Shown here piece by piece: positions 50,923-59,510 of a DNA stretch of 59,510 nt. The stretch lies in assembly GCA_905212345.1 (NCBI GenBank), contig CAJMEC010000008.1:1-59510 (forward strand), written 5' to 3'. The stretch's first letter is position 1. The number at the start of each line of letters is the position of its first letter. The DNA is from an uncultured Sutterella sp. GTDB taxonomy: Bacteria > Pseudomonadota > Gammaproteobacteria > Burkholderiales > Burkholderiaceae_F. A program made the position numbers and the translations under genes. The notes below the pieces were generated by a model, which had not been told where the DNA came from, did not search any database, and saw only the letters and a program-made list of their open reading frames with translations.

Positions 50923-52857
50923 ATGTTTAAATGTACAAATGCAGCCGTAAATGTCAGACCTGCTCGTGTGGAGCTTGAGGATGGCAAGGCTTATTCTCCT
51001 GAATTTGAAGATATTTATGCCACCCGTAGTGGTGCTTATGGTCAGGCTTTTCACGTGTTCTTGTCTGAAGGTGATATTCCTAATCATTGGGCCGATAAAG
51101 AAAGTTTTACTATTTTGGAAAATGGTTTTGGATTAGGAACCAACTTTTTAGCGACGTTAAAAGCCTGGAGAAATGATCCCCATCGCTGCAAACGTTTAAA
51201 TTACGTCTCTCTTGAATGTTTCCCGGTTACTGAACAAGAAATTCAATTGCTCTGTGCTGCGGAAGTGAGTGAAGAAGCCAGAGAACTTGCCAAGCAGTGG
51301 CCCCCCTGTCTTCCCGGTTACCACACATTGTCTTTTGATGAGGGACATGTGCGGCTCATTTTGGTTTTTGGCGACAGTATGGAGCTATCTAAAAAATTGT
51401 CACTTAGTTATGACGCTTTGTTTTTAGATGGTTTCAGCCCTGATAAAAATTGGCGGATGTGGAACTCTGAACTTTTACGAGATTTGTCCCGCTACGCCAA
51501 AGAAGGTGCAACGGTAACGACATGGTGTACTAAAGGAGATGTGAGAAGGGCTCTTACAGATGCTGGTTTCGCATTGGAAAAGAAAAAGGGGTTCGGTAAA
51601 AAGCGAGAACGGCTTTTCGGCGTGATGAAGGCGAAACGGACAAAGCATATTTTGCGCTCCATTAATGAAGTCATCATTATCGGAGCCGGTCTTGCCGGAG
51701 CAAATTTAGCTTACAGTCTCACGTTTCAAGGTATCCATGTCCGGGTCGTTGACGAGGCTCCGGTACCTGGGGCGGCAGCCAGTGCTCTACCTTGGGGAAT
51801 TTTGCATCCGCACTTTACCCGTGACGACAGTCCCTTATCCAAACTTTCTCGGGAAGGTTTTCTAATGACACGTTCCCGCTTACGTCAATTGGAAGATCAA
51901 ACGGGGGAAAGCCTTTTCAAAGAGCTCGGATGCCTTCAAATGGCGCATAAAGATACGATCTACGAGGACTGGTTGCAAGCAGCTGCTGACAATAAACCTT
52001 TTAGAATTCCTGAAAATTATGGCTTTTTACTGAATCGGCAAGAGGCCAGTCAGATCACAGGTCTTGAGTTAAAAAGAGGGGGATGGTACTTCCCAATGGC
52101 AGGGATGGCTCGAGCCGGTGCATTTTGCAGGGCATTGATAGCTACGAGCCGAGTTCCCTATCGTGGTAATACCACGGTGTGCTCAATAGAGAAGAAGGGG
52201 GAGAGGTGGCGGCTAATTGGTAAATTTGGAGAGGTTATCGATGAGGCCGACAATGTGGTCGTTTGCGCCGCAACCGCCACTTCCCATCTGTTAAATGAAC
52301 CTCATCTGGGACTTGACTTGTTGCCGGGTCGCATCACTTTGCTACGTGACACGGACTTTGAGAACCTTAAGTGTCCCGTGAGTGGAGAGGGCTACATTGC
52401 TCACATGGAGGATGGATACTGTGGAGTAGGGGCTACCTATGAATTGCCCAGAACCGGGCCATGGACAGAGCAAAAAGCGCACTTAGCTAATCTTGAAAAA
52501 TTGGATACTTTGCTGGTGGATCATTGGCCTGTGGTTGTAACCGGTGCTTATTGGGGAGTACGGGCGGCCGGTCCCGGCCGAGTTCCTGTTGTAGGGGCTT
52601 CTGTTGATGAGTCCCGTTGGCTGTCGGTTTGGAATGCGGCTGAACATATTCCGCAAGATCCCAAACATTGGGAAAACGATGGCTTGTGGGTCCTAGCCGG
52701 TATGGGATCCAGAGGACTATCGATGTCAGCACTTTGCTCTGAGATGCTGACTTCAATGATGACAGGGGCGCCATTACCGGCGGATTACGCGCTCATAAAA
52801 ACACTGGCGCCCTCCAGAAATCTTAGGCGCCAGTGGATTAACGGACAAATTCGTTAA
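50923..52857 (+). CDS. mnmC: tRNA 5-methylaminomethyl-2-thiouridine biosynthesis bifunctional protein
   Basis: Two-domain enzyme of 644 residues that finishes mnm5s2U34 in tRNA. The N-terminal methyltransferase (about 1-230) has ENGFGLGTNFLA and LFLDGFSPDKNWRMW. The C-terminal FAD oxidase (about 245 onward) has the Rossmann motif IIIGAGLAGANLAYSL, then WGILHPHFT, and a GSRGLSMSALCSEML tail. The start ATG 50923 opens FKCTNAAVNVRPARVELEDG, a family-like N-terminus. Confidence 0.93.
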   Translation: MFKCTNAAVNVRPARVELEDGKAYSPEFEDIYATRSGAYGQAFHVFLSEGDIPNHWADKESFTILENGFGLGTNFLATLKAWRNDPHRCKRLNYVSLECFPVTEQEIQLLCAAEVSEEARELAKQWPPCLPGYHTLSFDEGHVRLILVFGDSMELSKKLSLSYDALFLDGFSPDKNWRMWNSELLRDLSRYAKEGATVTTWCTKGDVRRALTDAGFALEKKKGFGKKRERLFGVMKAKRTKHILRSINEVIIIGAGLAGANLAYSLTFQGIHVRVVDEAPVPGAAASALPWGILHPHFTRDDSPLSKLSREGFLMTRSRLRQLEDQTGESLFKELGCLQMAHKDTIYEDWLQAAADNKPFRIPENYGFLLNRQEASQITGLELKRGGWYFPMAGMARAGAFCRALIATSRVPYRGNTTVCSIEKKGERWRLIGKFGEVIDEADNVVVCAATATSHLLNEPHLGLDLLPGRITLLRDTDFENLKCPVSGEGYIAHMEDGYCGVGATYELPRTGPWTEQKAHLANLEKLDTLLVDHWPVVVTGAYWGVRAAGPGRVPVVGASVDESRWLSVWNAAEHIPQDPKHWENDGLWVLAGMGSRGLSMSALCSEMLTSMMTGAPLPADYALIKTLAPSRNLRRQWINGQIR

Positions 52858-53564
52858 GCGTTTTTACCGCAGCAGTTTTTATATTTTTTCCCTGATCCGC
52901 AGGGGCAGGGATCATTTCGTCCGACTTTCGGCGTTGCGCGGCTGATAGGTTTGTTGGGCAAATTGAGTTTGGCAATTTCAATGACACCCTGCATCATCTC
53001 AAGCATCCCTTCTTCTAGGGTGTGAACGGGGTGTTCCTTTTCCACAGCCTGGCGGATCGCTAAGTTTTGTTGATAATCAGGATCCGCCTCATCGAGCTCT
53101 AAAAAGCGATGAATTCGGCATAACTGAGCCTCGATACTTTCGGTCACATCCACTCGGTCGCTATATTGGGCAAGCGCGTTATAAAAGCCCATTGCCCACG
53201 GTTCAAGTGCTGCCAATCCGTCGGGACCGGTGATTTGTTTGCCGTCCTCATCTTCAAGCGGAAAGATGATGGGGTTGTAAAACTGTCTTTGAGCTTGGAA
53301 GGCACGAATTTCCTGTAAGCGTTGAGTGACTAAACGTCTAACGGTTTCCGGCTCATCGATTTCGCAAGCAGTTCCTTCTTCATTGAAAATGTACGGATAC
53401 CATTCTGACTCTTCTTTGAGCGGCGGGTTTAAAAGGGCAATGGCGGACAAAAAACCGTCAAGCATACTGACATCAAACGTATTGTCTCCGCAACTGCTGG
53501 TTGCTAATAGGTCATCGAGTTGGTTGATGTCTTCATCAGTCAAGGGGCGAAAATTTTCAGTCAT
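52854..53564 (-). CDS. UPF0149/YecA family protein with SEC-C zinc motif
   Basis: A 236-residue protein. The N-terminal part (DINQLDDLLATSS, FDVSMLDGFLSAIALL) is the UPF0149 YgfB/YecA fold. The C-terminus ends in a SEC-C motif, NDPCPCGSGKKYKNCC, which binds zinc and often contacts ribosomes or SecB-type partners. Its stop overlaps the mnmC stop by four bases on the opposite strand. It follows zapA downstream, after a terminator. Confidence 0.9.
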   Translation of the reverse strand: MTENFRPLTDEDINQLDDLLATSSCGDNTFDVSMLDGFLSAIALLNPPLKEESEWYPYIFNEEGTACEIDEPETVRRLVTQRLQEIRAFQAQRQFYNPIIFPLEDEDGKQITGPDGLAALEPWAMGFYNALAQYSDRVDVTESIEAQLCRIHRFLELDEADPDYQQNLAIRQAVEKEHPVHTLEEGMLEMMQGVIEIAKLNLPNKPISRATPKVGRNDPCPCGSGKKYKNCCGKNA

Positions 53565-53576
53565 AGCGAAATGTTA

Positions 53577-53604
53577 GAAAAAAACGCCGCAGATAATGGC
53601 GGCG
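53577..53604 (-). terminator. Terminator after zapA
   Basis: On the leftward strand CGCCGC and GCGGCG form a 6-bp GC stem (53604-53585), followed by a run of seven Ts. Confidence 0.8.
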
Positions 53605-53629
53605 CTTGGATTGAGTAATCAGCAATTCA

Positions 53630-53965
53630 TTATTGGGCGCCGTTATCGGAAGCCTTATCTGCCAGAGTGTTATCACACAAGGCAATTAAGGAATCAATTT
53701 GTCCCTTGGAACGATTCATATCTTCAACGGCCTTATTCATCTCTTCGACCGCCTGACGTTGAATCAGATTTTCATAAGCGATGCGCAGCGCGGCGAGCAC
53801 TGCAACCGAATCAGGCGAAAAAACCTTACCCGGTTGGTGAATTTCTTGCATTTTGCTTTGCACAAGCTCGGCGCAGGCGCGCAAATTCGCTTCCTCATCG
53901 GGCGCCACCGCAAGACGATAATCTCGTCCCATGATGGTCAGGGTTAAGGTTTTACGCGCAGTCAT
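53630..53965 (-). CDS. zapA: Cell division protein ZapA
   Basis: Small FtsZ-ring stabiliser of 111 residues. The N-terminal part (TLTIMGRDYRLAVAPDEEANLRACAELV) is the ZapA globular domain, and the C-terminal part is a coiled coil (AYENLIQRQAVEEMNKAVEDMN). Ribosome binding site AGGAAA is present. It lies 16 bases after a ZapB-like coiled coil gene, a common pairing. Confidence 0.9.
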   Translation of the reverse strand: MTARKTLTLTIMGRDYRLAVAPDEEANLRACAELVQSKMQEIHQPGKVFSPDSVAVLAALRIAYENLIQRQAVEEMNKAVEDMNRSKGQIDSLIALCDNTLADKASDNGAQ

Positions 53966-53981
53966 GGTTTCCTGAACTTAA

Positions 53982-54212
53982 TTAGAAATTCATCGGTTGG
54001 TCTTCTGGGACCGTTTGTTGGGCTTTCTCAATAGAACGAATCAAAGCGTCCAAACGTTCGATAGCTTCTTGAGTTTCAGCCTTAGTCAGACCGGCTTCAT
54101 TTTCTTTTTGAGTTAAAAGAGCCTGCAATTGGGCGTTTTGTTCGCGCAAGTCATTGACTTCCTGAATAAGGGCACGAACGCGATCGGCTAAGAGTTCAAG
54201 CTTTTCTTGCAT
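53982..54212 (-). CDS. ZapB-like coiled-coil protein (TIGR02449 type)
   Basis: A 76-residue protein that is almost entirely coiled coil: KLELLADRVRALIQEVNDLREQ, then QLQALLTQKENEAG. It is paired with zapA on the same strand, so it probably works at the Z ring. Confidence 0.8.
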   Translation of the reverse strand: MQEKLELLADRVRALIQEVNDLREQNAQLQALLTQKENEAGLTKAETQEAIERLDALIRSIEKAQQTVPEDQPMNF

Positions 54213-54239
54213 TTTTTTGTTGTCCTTTAGCTTTTTTAT

Positions 54240-54752
54240 TTAAAGAGCATTTTGCTCCACGTCTTCCTCGGCTTTTTGAGCTTGGTCGACGACTGTCAAA
54301 TCAGAATTGTCAGCCTTGAAAACTTCCTTATCGCCCAAAATCATTTGGTCGGCTTGGGTTTCATCAGGCATCGGGGTGAATTCATAACGGGTGAGACGCC
54401 CCGTATCATCGAAGTACACCGTTAACCGGCGCATTTCCGGATCGCCAAAACGGGGATTGATGTAATAGAGATAATCCCAACGGTTTTGGTGGAACATGTC
54501 TCTTAAAAGCGGAACCCCTAAAAGGAATTGGACTTGCAATTGTGTCATGCCGAGGTGGAGCTGATCGACCATTTCCTTGGTGACCAAATTGCCTTGATGG
54601 GTATCCGGACGATAGGGTTTGATTACGGACGTGAGGGCTTCGGTAGGTTGGAACCATTCATTGAAAGCATCCCACTTTGATTCCACTTGGGCGCAACCGC
54701 TCAAAGCGAGCGTAGCCGCCATGGCGCCCGTCAGCAAACATTTTTTGTACAT
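54240..54752 (-). CDS. bamE: Outer membrane assembly lipoprotein BamE
   Basis: Lipoprotein of the BAM complex, about 170 residues from ATG 54752. The lipobox LSGC gives a lipidated Cys20. The SmpA/OmlA domain follows, with IKPYRPDTHQGNLVTKEMVDQLHLGM, LLGVPLLRDMFHQNRWDYLYY and DTGRLTRYEF. It is divergent from fur, as is usual in beta- and gammaproteobacteria. Confidence 0.93.
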   Translation of the reverse strand: MYKKCLLTGAMAATLALSGCAQVESKWDAFNEWFQPTEALTSVIKPYRPDTHQGNLVTKEMVDQLHLGMTQLQVQFLLGVPLLRDMFHQNRWDYLYYINPRFGDPEMRRLTVYFDDTGRLTRYEFTPMPDETQADQMILGDKEVFKADNSDLTVVDQAQKAEEDVEQNAL

Positions 54753-54963
54753 AGGTGACACGTCGTTTCAGTGCGTTAGTCTCTGATCCCTGAATGATAA
54801 ACTAATGTGCGCAGTTGCGCTTAAGGAATAGTGATTTTTTTGACATTCTGCGGTTGACTTTACTGAAATCGAGATCCACTGGCTAAAATCGCCGTGTTAT
54901 GATTAAAAAATCACTGGCCAGTGGTGTGCCGAGTATTCTTACCTGCTTATAGAGGTTGATCAA

Positions 54964-55404
54964 TTGAGATACGATCCGAGTGATTTAAAAAGTTTGGGTT
55001 TAAAAGCGACAGCCCCGCGTCTTCGCATTTTGGCGCTGTTTCAAAAAGCGGCGCTTACGGAAAAACGGCACTTAACAGCCGATGAGGTTTTCTCTCAATT
55101 AAAAGAGGAAGGGGAAGATGTGGGTTTGGCCACAGTCTATCGTGTGTTAACCCAATTTGAAGTCGCCGGTCTTTTAAGACGTCATCACTTTGATACAGAA
55201 AGCGCCTCTTACGAATTGGGAGAGCCCGAGCATCACGATCATTTGGTTTGTCTGCAATGCGGTAAAATCGAAGAGTTTGTGGACGTGGAAATTGAAAGAA
55301 GACAACAAGAAATTGCTTCTCGATTCGGTTACACACTCGATCACCACACGCTCTGTCTCTACGGCATTTGTAAGCAATGCCAAGAAAAAAACGCTGCCAA
55401 ATAG
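54964..55404 (+). CDS. fur: Ferric uptake regulator Fur
   Basis: Iron-responsive dimeric regulator of 146 residues. The winged helix spans LKATAPRLRILALF to LATVYRVLTQFEVAGL. The dimer and metal part contains HHDHLVCLQCGKIEEF (Cys96, Cys99) and CLYGICKQC (Cys136, Cys139), the two CxxC pairs of the structural zinc site. It starts at TTG 54964, with AGAGG eight bases upstream. Confidence 0.94.
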   Translation: MRYDPSDLKSLGLKATAPRLRILALFQKAALTEKRHLTADEVFSQLKEEGEDVGLATVYRVLTQFEVAGLLRRHHFDTESASYELGEPEHHDHLVCLQCGKIEEFVDVEIERRQQEIASRFGYTLDHHTLCLYGICKQCQEKNAAK

Positions 55405-55435
55405 ACAGCGCTTTCCCGTTTTTTCAGCAAACGCC

Positions 55436-57112
55436 TTAGCCTTGGTAGGCTCGGGCGTTTTCTATTAGTTCCCGAGCATTGGCTCGAGCCTTTTCGGTGA
55501 TATCGGCCCCGGCTAACATACGAGCCAGTTCTTCGACCCGTGCGTTATCGTTTAACTCACGCAAACGGCTCACCGTTGTGTTATCTTCCTGAGACTTCTG
55601 TACCTTTAAGTGGTTTTTCCCGTAACAGGCCACTTGCGGCAAATGGGTGACACACATCACCTGACGCTCGAAAGAGAGTTTTTTAAGAAGTTTTCCGACC
55701 ACGTCGGCAACCGCGCCACCGATACCGGCGTCAACTTCGTCAAAAATTAAGGTATCCACAGGGGTGGATTTTGAGGTGATAACTGAGATGGCCAGACTGA
55801 TACGGGATAACTCACCGCCGGAGGCAACTTTGGAAAGAGCTCGAGCTGCCACGCCCGTGTGGCCGGCAACCAAGAATTCACACTTTTCAATGCCAAGTGA
55901 GTACGGTTCACATTCATTAAGGGAGGCTTCAAACCGGCCACCTGTCATGGAAAGCATTTGCATGGCTTCGGTTACAGCCTCAGAGAGCGTTTTAGCTGCT
56001 AAGCGTCGCTTTTTGGAAAGTTCTTTGGCTGCGTGCATAAAAGTCTGACGTGCTTTTTCCTCTTCTTTCTCTATAGCTTCTAAGTCAAGATTTTGCTGCA
56101 AAGCTTTAAGCTTTTGGCCGGTTTCTTCGTATTTTTCAAAAAGGGCCTCCGGCAGGGTATGGAATTTACGAGCCGCATTAAAGTAAAGGGAAACCCGTTC
56201 ATCGACTTCCTCAAAGCGGCTCTCATCTAAATCTGTTCGATCTGAATAGCGCTCAAGTTCGCGAACAGCATCTTCTAAAATAGCTTGAGCTTCAGACAAT
56301 TGATCGGCAATTTCGCCTAACTTCTCATCGTATTGAGAAAGTGATTGAAGCTGTTCGGTATGTTGCCCTAAAAGCGAAAGAGCACTTTCATCATTTTCAG
56401 ACAATTCAGTTTTTGCAGCATCGAGCGCTTCTAAGATGTCATGCGCGTTACCCAAGCGTTTATGCTCGGCATTAAGTTCTTCCCATTCGCCTTTTTGAGG
56501 ATTGATTTGAGAAAGTTCCTCATGCATCCATGCTAAACGGTCGGCTTCGTCAGATAATCTTTTAGCATTTTCTTTAGCTTGAGACAGTCGTTTTTGGGCG
56601 TCTTGCCAGGTGGCAAAAGCATCCTTTGTTTCAGCAAGTTCTTTCCCATAGCCACCATAGGCATCGAGTAAAGCCAATTGTCCCGAGGTTTTCAATAATG
56701 ACTGTTGGGCGTTTTGCCCGTGAATATCAAGAAGTTGGGCTGCGATCTCCTTGACTTGAGAGGCAGTGACAGCCACGCCGTTTATCCAAGAGCGAGAGCG
56801 GCCGTTGCGGTCAATGACACGTCGAATAATGGCAGTTTTTTCCAACAGATCATCTTCTGTCGTCAGTGCGCAATTACGAAGGAGGGCAAATACCTCATCA
56901 TTGACTTCAAAAATGGCCGTAAGGTCGGTTTGTTTTGCTCCTTCACGAATAACACCGCTATCGGCCCTACCCCCTAAAATCAGTTGTAAAGCATCAATCA
57001 ATATGGATTTGCCGGCACCTGTTTCACCGGTGAGAACCGTCAGCCCAGTCGATAAATCCAAAGAGAGCTCTTTGACGATGACAAAGTCTTTAAGTGAAAG
57101 GTGCAAAAGCAT
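55436..57112 (-). CDS. recN: DNA repair protein RecN
   Basis: SMC-like ATPase of 558 residues for double-strand break repair. It has Walker A TGETGAGKSILIDAL, two coiled-coil arms, signature VASGGELSRISLAIS and Walker B TLIFDEVDAGIGG. It lies 7 bases after nadK on the same strand, a common betaproteobacterial pair. Confidence 0.95.
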   Translation of the reverse strand: MLLHLSLKDFVIVKELSLDLSTGLTVLTGETGAGKSILIDALQLILGGRADSGVIREGAKQTDLTAIFEVNDEVFALLRNCALTTEDDLLEKTAIIRRVIDRNGRSRSWINGVAVTASQVKEIAAQLLDIHGQNAQQSLLKTSGQLALLDAYGGYGKELAETKDAFATWQDAQKRLSQAKENAKRLSDEADRLAWMHEELSQINPQKGEWEELNAEHKRLGNAHDILEALDAAKTELSENDESALSLLGQHTEQLQSLSQYDEKLGEIADQLSEAQAILEDAVRELERYSDRTDLDESRFEEVDERVSLYFNAARKFHTLPEALFEKYEETGQKLKALQQNLDLEAIEKEEEKARQTFMHAAKELSKKRRLAAKTLSEAVTEAMQMLSMTGGRFEASLNECEPYSLGIEKCEFLVAGHTGVAARALSKVASGGELSRISLAISVITSKSTPVDTLIFDEVDAGIGGAVADVVGKLLKKLSFERQVMCVTHLPQVACYGKNHLKVQKSQEDNTTVSRLRELNDNARVEELARMLAGADITEKARANARELIENARAYQG

Positions 57113-57119
57113 GATAAGG

Positions 57120-58010
57120 CTAATCCTTGATGGGCAGCGATGCGTTGGCCGAAGGCATCAGATTCCAATACAGTTTTCGACGCAGTGTGTCGTAATGGTT
57201 ATGTCCGATCGGATGCAAAATAGTGAAACTTTCAGGCAAAGTTCTGACTCGGAGAACATCTCCCTTTTCCATCGGGAAAAAATCTTGCATATCGCAATAA
57301 GCCGATGCTTCCCTTGCCTCAATTAGGCTGATATCTACGGTACTCGAACCGGGAAGGACAATCGGTCGGTTGGTTAGAGCGTGAGGGGCGACCGGCACGA
57401 GAACCATGGCGTTTAAGGCCGGATGAAGAATTGGGCCGCTGGCAGCCATTGCATAGGCAGTAGAACCTGTGGCAGAGGCAACGATGATGCCGTCAGCCCG
57501 TTGTGTAGCCATGGGATGGCCATCAACCCAAACATTGAATTCCACCATGGAGCCCGCTCGACCGTGGGTGATACCTGCATCGTTTACCGCCGTGGCGTTA
57601 AAGACAATTTTGCCCTTCCGATAGACACGGATATGAAGCATTGAGCGAGTATCGACCTCATATTCACCCCGAAGCAGAGGTGGCAAATCCTTATCCATTT
57701 CCTCGAGGGAAAAATCGGTGATAAAACCAAGACGGCCGGCATTAATGGCAATGATGGGGAGTTTGAATCGAGCCATGCGACGGGCAATGCCGAGTGTTGT
57801 TCCGTCTCCGCCCAATATGATAATTACATCAGCCCTGGCCCCTAATTCCTCAAGACTGACGCCTTGAGCTCCGGGGAGATGCTCGGCAGTACTTTCTTCA
57901 AGCAAGTATTGGACGTTTTCTGTACGCAAAATGGCAAGAAGCTTTTTTAACGCCTCCCCCATCGGTTCCGTTCGCTTGGCAAAGACGGCAGCGGTCTTAA
58001 ACGATTTCAC
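57120..58010 (-). CDS. nadK: NAD kinase
   Basis: Phosphorylates NAD to NADP. The 296-residue protein contains GGDGTTLGIARRM (the GGDGT motif at about 67-71), INAGRLGFITDF, and the active site RADGIIVASATGSTAYAMAA. It starts at GTG 58010; AAAGG nine bases upstream could serve as ribosome binding site. It is followed by recN. Confidence 0.95.
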   Translation of the reverse strand: MKSFKTAAVFAKRTEPMGEALKKLLAILRTENVQYLLEESTAEHLPGAQGVSLEELGARADVIIILGGDGTTLGIARRMARFKLPIIAINAGRLGFITDFSLEEMDKDLPPLLRGEYEVDTRSMLHIRVYRKGKIVFNATAVNDAGITHGRAGSMVEFNVWVDGHPMATQRADGIIVASATGSTAYAMAASGPILHPALNAMVLVPVAPHALTNRPIVLPGSSTVDISLIEAREASAYCDMQDFFPMEKGDVLRVRTLPESFTILHPIGHNHYDTLRRKLYWNLMPSANASLPIKD

Positions 58011-58033
58011 TTTTCAGGGCCTTTAAAGTGACA

Positions 58034-58060
58034 GACCGAAAGGATTTGACACTTTCGGTC
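58034..58060 (-). terminator. Hairpin between fabI and nadK
   Basis: GACCGAAAG (58034-58042) pairs with CTTTCGGTC (58052-58060). On the leftward strand the sequence after it (TGTCACTTT) is only slightly T-rich, so termination is uncertain. Confidence 0.5.
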
Positions 58061-58080
58061 CGACCTTTTAAAAAAACAGA

Positions 58081-58872
58081 TTATTCTTCGGCTTCTGCGC
58101 CAATTGCAACGCTGTGGAAACCGCCGTCAACGTGGACAACTTCAGCCGTTACGGCGCTTGCCAAGTCAGAAAGTAAGAAGGCAGCGACATTGCCCACTTC
58201 TTCAGTCGTTACCGTGCGACGAAGAGGAGCATTGGCTTCCATGTGATGAAGCATCTTAGAAAAGCCTTGGATACCCGAAGCCGCTAAAGTCTTAATCGGG
58301 CCGGCAGAAATGGCGTTGGCTCTGATACCCTTGGGACCCACGCAGCTGGCAATGTAGCGAGTGCTTGCTTCAAGCGCAGCTTTGCAAAGGCCCATCGTGT
58401 TGTAGTTGGGAACCACCCGTTCGCCGCCCAAGTATGTGAGGGTCAAAAGGGAGCCGGCGCGGCCTTGCATTAAGGGTAAAGCGGCGCGGGCGATAGCCGG
58501 GAACGAGTAAGCGGAAATATCCATGGCTGTTTTAAAGGCATCGCGCGTGCAGCCTTCAAGGAAGTCACCGGCAATGGCTTCACGCGGGGCAAAGCCGATT
58601 GAGTGAACCAGACCGTCCAAGGCGCCCCAACGTTCTTGGATTTGTTCGAAAGCGTCATCAATTTGTTCGTCACTGGAGACGTCCATTTGCAACAAAAAGT
58701 CACTGCCGAAATCTGCGGCAAAACCGGCTACGCGGTCTTTGAAGCGTTCGTTGGCGTACGAGAAAGCGAGTTCTGCGCCTTCACGGTGGCAGCACTTGGC
58801 AATGCCATAGGCAATAGAACGGTTGGAAACAATACCCGTAATCAGAATCTTTTTACCTTGAAGAAAACCCAT
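58081..58872 (-). CDS. fabI: Enoyl-[acyl-carrier-protein] reductase (NADH), FabI type
   Basis: Final reductase of the type II fatty acid synthesis cycle, 263 residues. The nucleotide site is GIVSNRSIAYGIAK, and the active site shows Tyr147 and Tyr157 with Lys164 in YNTMGLCKAALEAS. A GAGGATC ribosome binding site precedes ATG 58872. The FabI form implies likely sensitivity to FabI-directed inhibitors; this is inferred from family. Confidence 0.95.
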   Translation of the reverse strand: MGFLQGKKILITGIVSNRSIAYGIAKCCHREGAELAFSYANERFKDRVAGFAADFGSDFLLQMDVSSDEQIDDAFEQIQERWGALDGLVHSIGFAPREAIAGDFLEGCTRDAFKTAMDISAYSFPAIARAALPLMQGRAGSLLTLTYLGGERVVPNYNTMGLCKAALEASTRYIASCVGPKGIRANAISAGPIKTLAASGIQGFSKMLHHMEANAPLRRTVTTEEVGNVAAFLLSDLASAVTAEVVHVDGGFHSVAIGAEAEE

Positions 58873-58959
58873 TTGATCCTCACTTTAAAAACAATGGATA
58901 ACGGATTGGATTTTAGCTAAAGCGCTAACAACTTTGAAGTTATAGGCCGAGGTTTGGCA

Positions 58960-59510
58960 TTAATGAGGGATGACCAAACGCTGACCGGGTTTGAGGTCTT
59001 TGGTTTGAAGATGATTTTCGTCCATGATGGCGCTTACGCTTGTGCGATGACGTTGGGCGATTGTGTAAAGCGTATCACCGCGTTTGACACGATAGGCTGT
59101 TTTCCGAAGACCGGCACGTTGCACTTCACGTACGGTCAGGTGCAGTCTTTGGCCTACCTTGATTGTGTTGCTTTTGAGTCGGTTTTGTTTGCGAATGTCC
59201 GCGGCCTTGACGCCAAAGCGCGCGGCAATGCCCGATAAAGTGTCACCACTGCGGACTCGATACGTAATGCGTCGAGTGGTGGGCAGTGGAACAAGGCGCA
59301 TGGCTGAGTCAGCTTCGGCGACCTGAATGTCTTGACTGGCATGAGCATCTTTAACAAGGATGGTGCTGCCGACCTGGACCCGACGGTTTTTCGGGATCTT
59401 ATTGGCTGCGCGCACTTCATCTTCAGTCATGCCGTAACGTTTGGCTATGGCTTTCAGTGTCTCGCCTTTTTTTACCGTGTGCGTGGACCAATTGGAAAGT
59501 GGCTTGCCGG
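58960..59510 (-). CDS. mltD: LysM-rich C-terminus of a lytic transglycosylase (MltD-like), partial
   Basis: The gene continues past the right end of the window; 183 codons are visible. Three LysM modules are recognisable: HTVKKGETLKAIAKRYG, then YRVRSGDTLSGIAARFG and a final YRVKRGDTLYTIAQRH ending QRLVIPH. They bind peptidoglycan. The upstream GKPLSNWS linker is like that between the catalytic domain and LysM repeats of MltD, but the catalytic domain lies outside, so the enzyme identity is inferred. Confidence 0.7.
   Translation of the reverse strand, partial: GKPLSNWSTHTVKKGETLKAIAKRYGMTEDEVRAANKIPKNRRVQVGSTILVKDAHASQDIQVAEADSAMRLVPLPTTRRITYRVRSGDTLSGIAARFGVKAADIRKQNRLKSNTIKVGQRLHLTVREVQRAGLRKTAYRVKRGDTLYTIAQRHRTSVSAIMDENHLQTKDLKPGQRLVIPH

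Noticed and set aside
53565..53629. 6S RNA gene downstream of zapA
   Set aside because: The gap is only 65 bases and holds just a terminator.
1..59510. CRISPR arrays, rRNA and tRNA genes
   Set aside because: No regularly spaced repeats, cloverleaf-like segments or conserved rRNA stretches were seen; a tRNA scan would settle it.

Overview
The window looks like chromosomal DNA of an anaerobic or microaerophilic betaproteobacterium of the order Burkholderiales, most likely near Sutterellaceae (Sutterella/Parasutterella). This placement is an inference. It rests on the gene pairs glnE/yhdP, bamE/fur and recN/nadK, a Bug-type periplasmic binding protein, moderate GC, menaquinone genes (menB, menE) and a HydG maturase, which would be unusual in an aerobic Burkholderiales member. 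No rRNA, tRNA or CRISPR array was seen.

Layout. 1-392: the end of an IS607-type element abuts a truncated C69 dipeptidase gene. 679-3755: tkt-gap, ended by a strong bidirectional terminator. 3812-10869: NCS2 purine permease, then a divergent cluster made of an M20 hydrolase and an EamA exporter (leftward), and a DcuC-like carrier, a second M20 hydrolase and a MarR regulator (rightward). A TATCTTC/GAAGATA palindrome lies on the leftward promoter. 10969-12387: a lone hydG. 12583-14152: a CdsA-like protein and an acyltransferase. 14276-22109: nitrilase-family amidase and yhdP, divergent from glnE. 22168-26066: ferredoxin/flavodoxin-NADP reductase, an unrecognised protein, and a ferric-reductase-like flavocytochrome split in two at an A8 tract.

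26067-32517 is a leftward run: NarL-type response regulator, membrane protein with a kinase-like but degenerate tail, Bug protein, menB, menE and a BepA-like protease. 32757-37958: XRE regulator, Hsp20, ppk1-ppx with a Pho-box-like leader. 38078-43724: complete oligopeptide ABC importer. 43912-48834: MFS carrier, two universal stress proteins around tcdA, a small unknown protein and a mini protein kinase. 48901-59510 is mostly housekeeping: ettA, mnmC, UPF0149/SEC-C protein, zapA and a ZapB-like coiled coil, bamE/fur, recN-nadK, fabI and the 3' end of an mltD-like gene.

The best candidates for undescribed biology are the two-hydrolase/two-transporter MarR cluster (5178-10869), the A8-split flavocytochrome (24473-25824), the sensor-like protein and response regulator at the head of the menaquinone run, and the orphan hydG.
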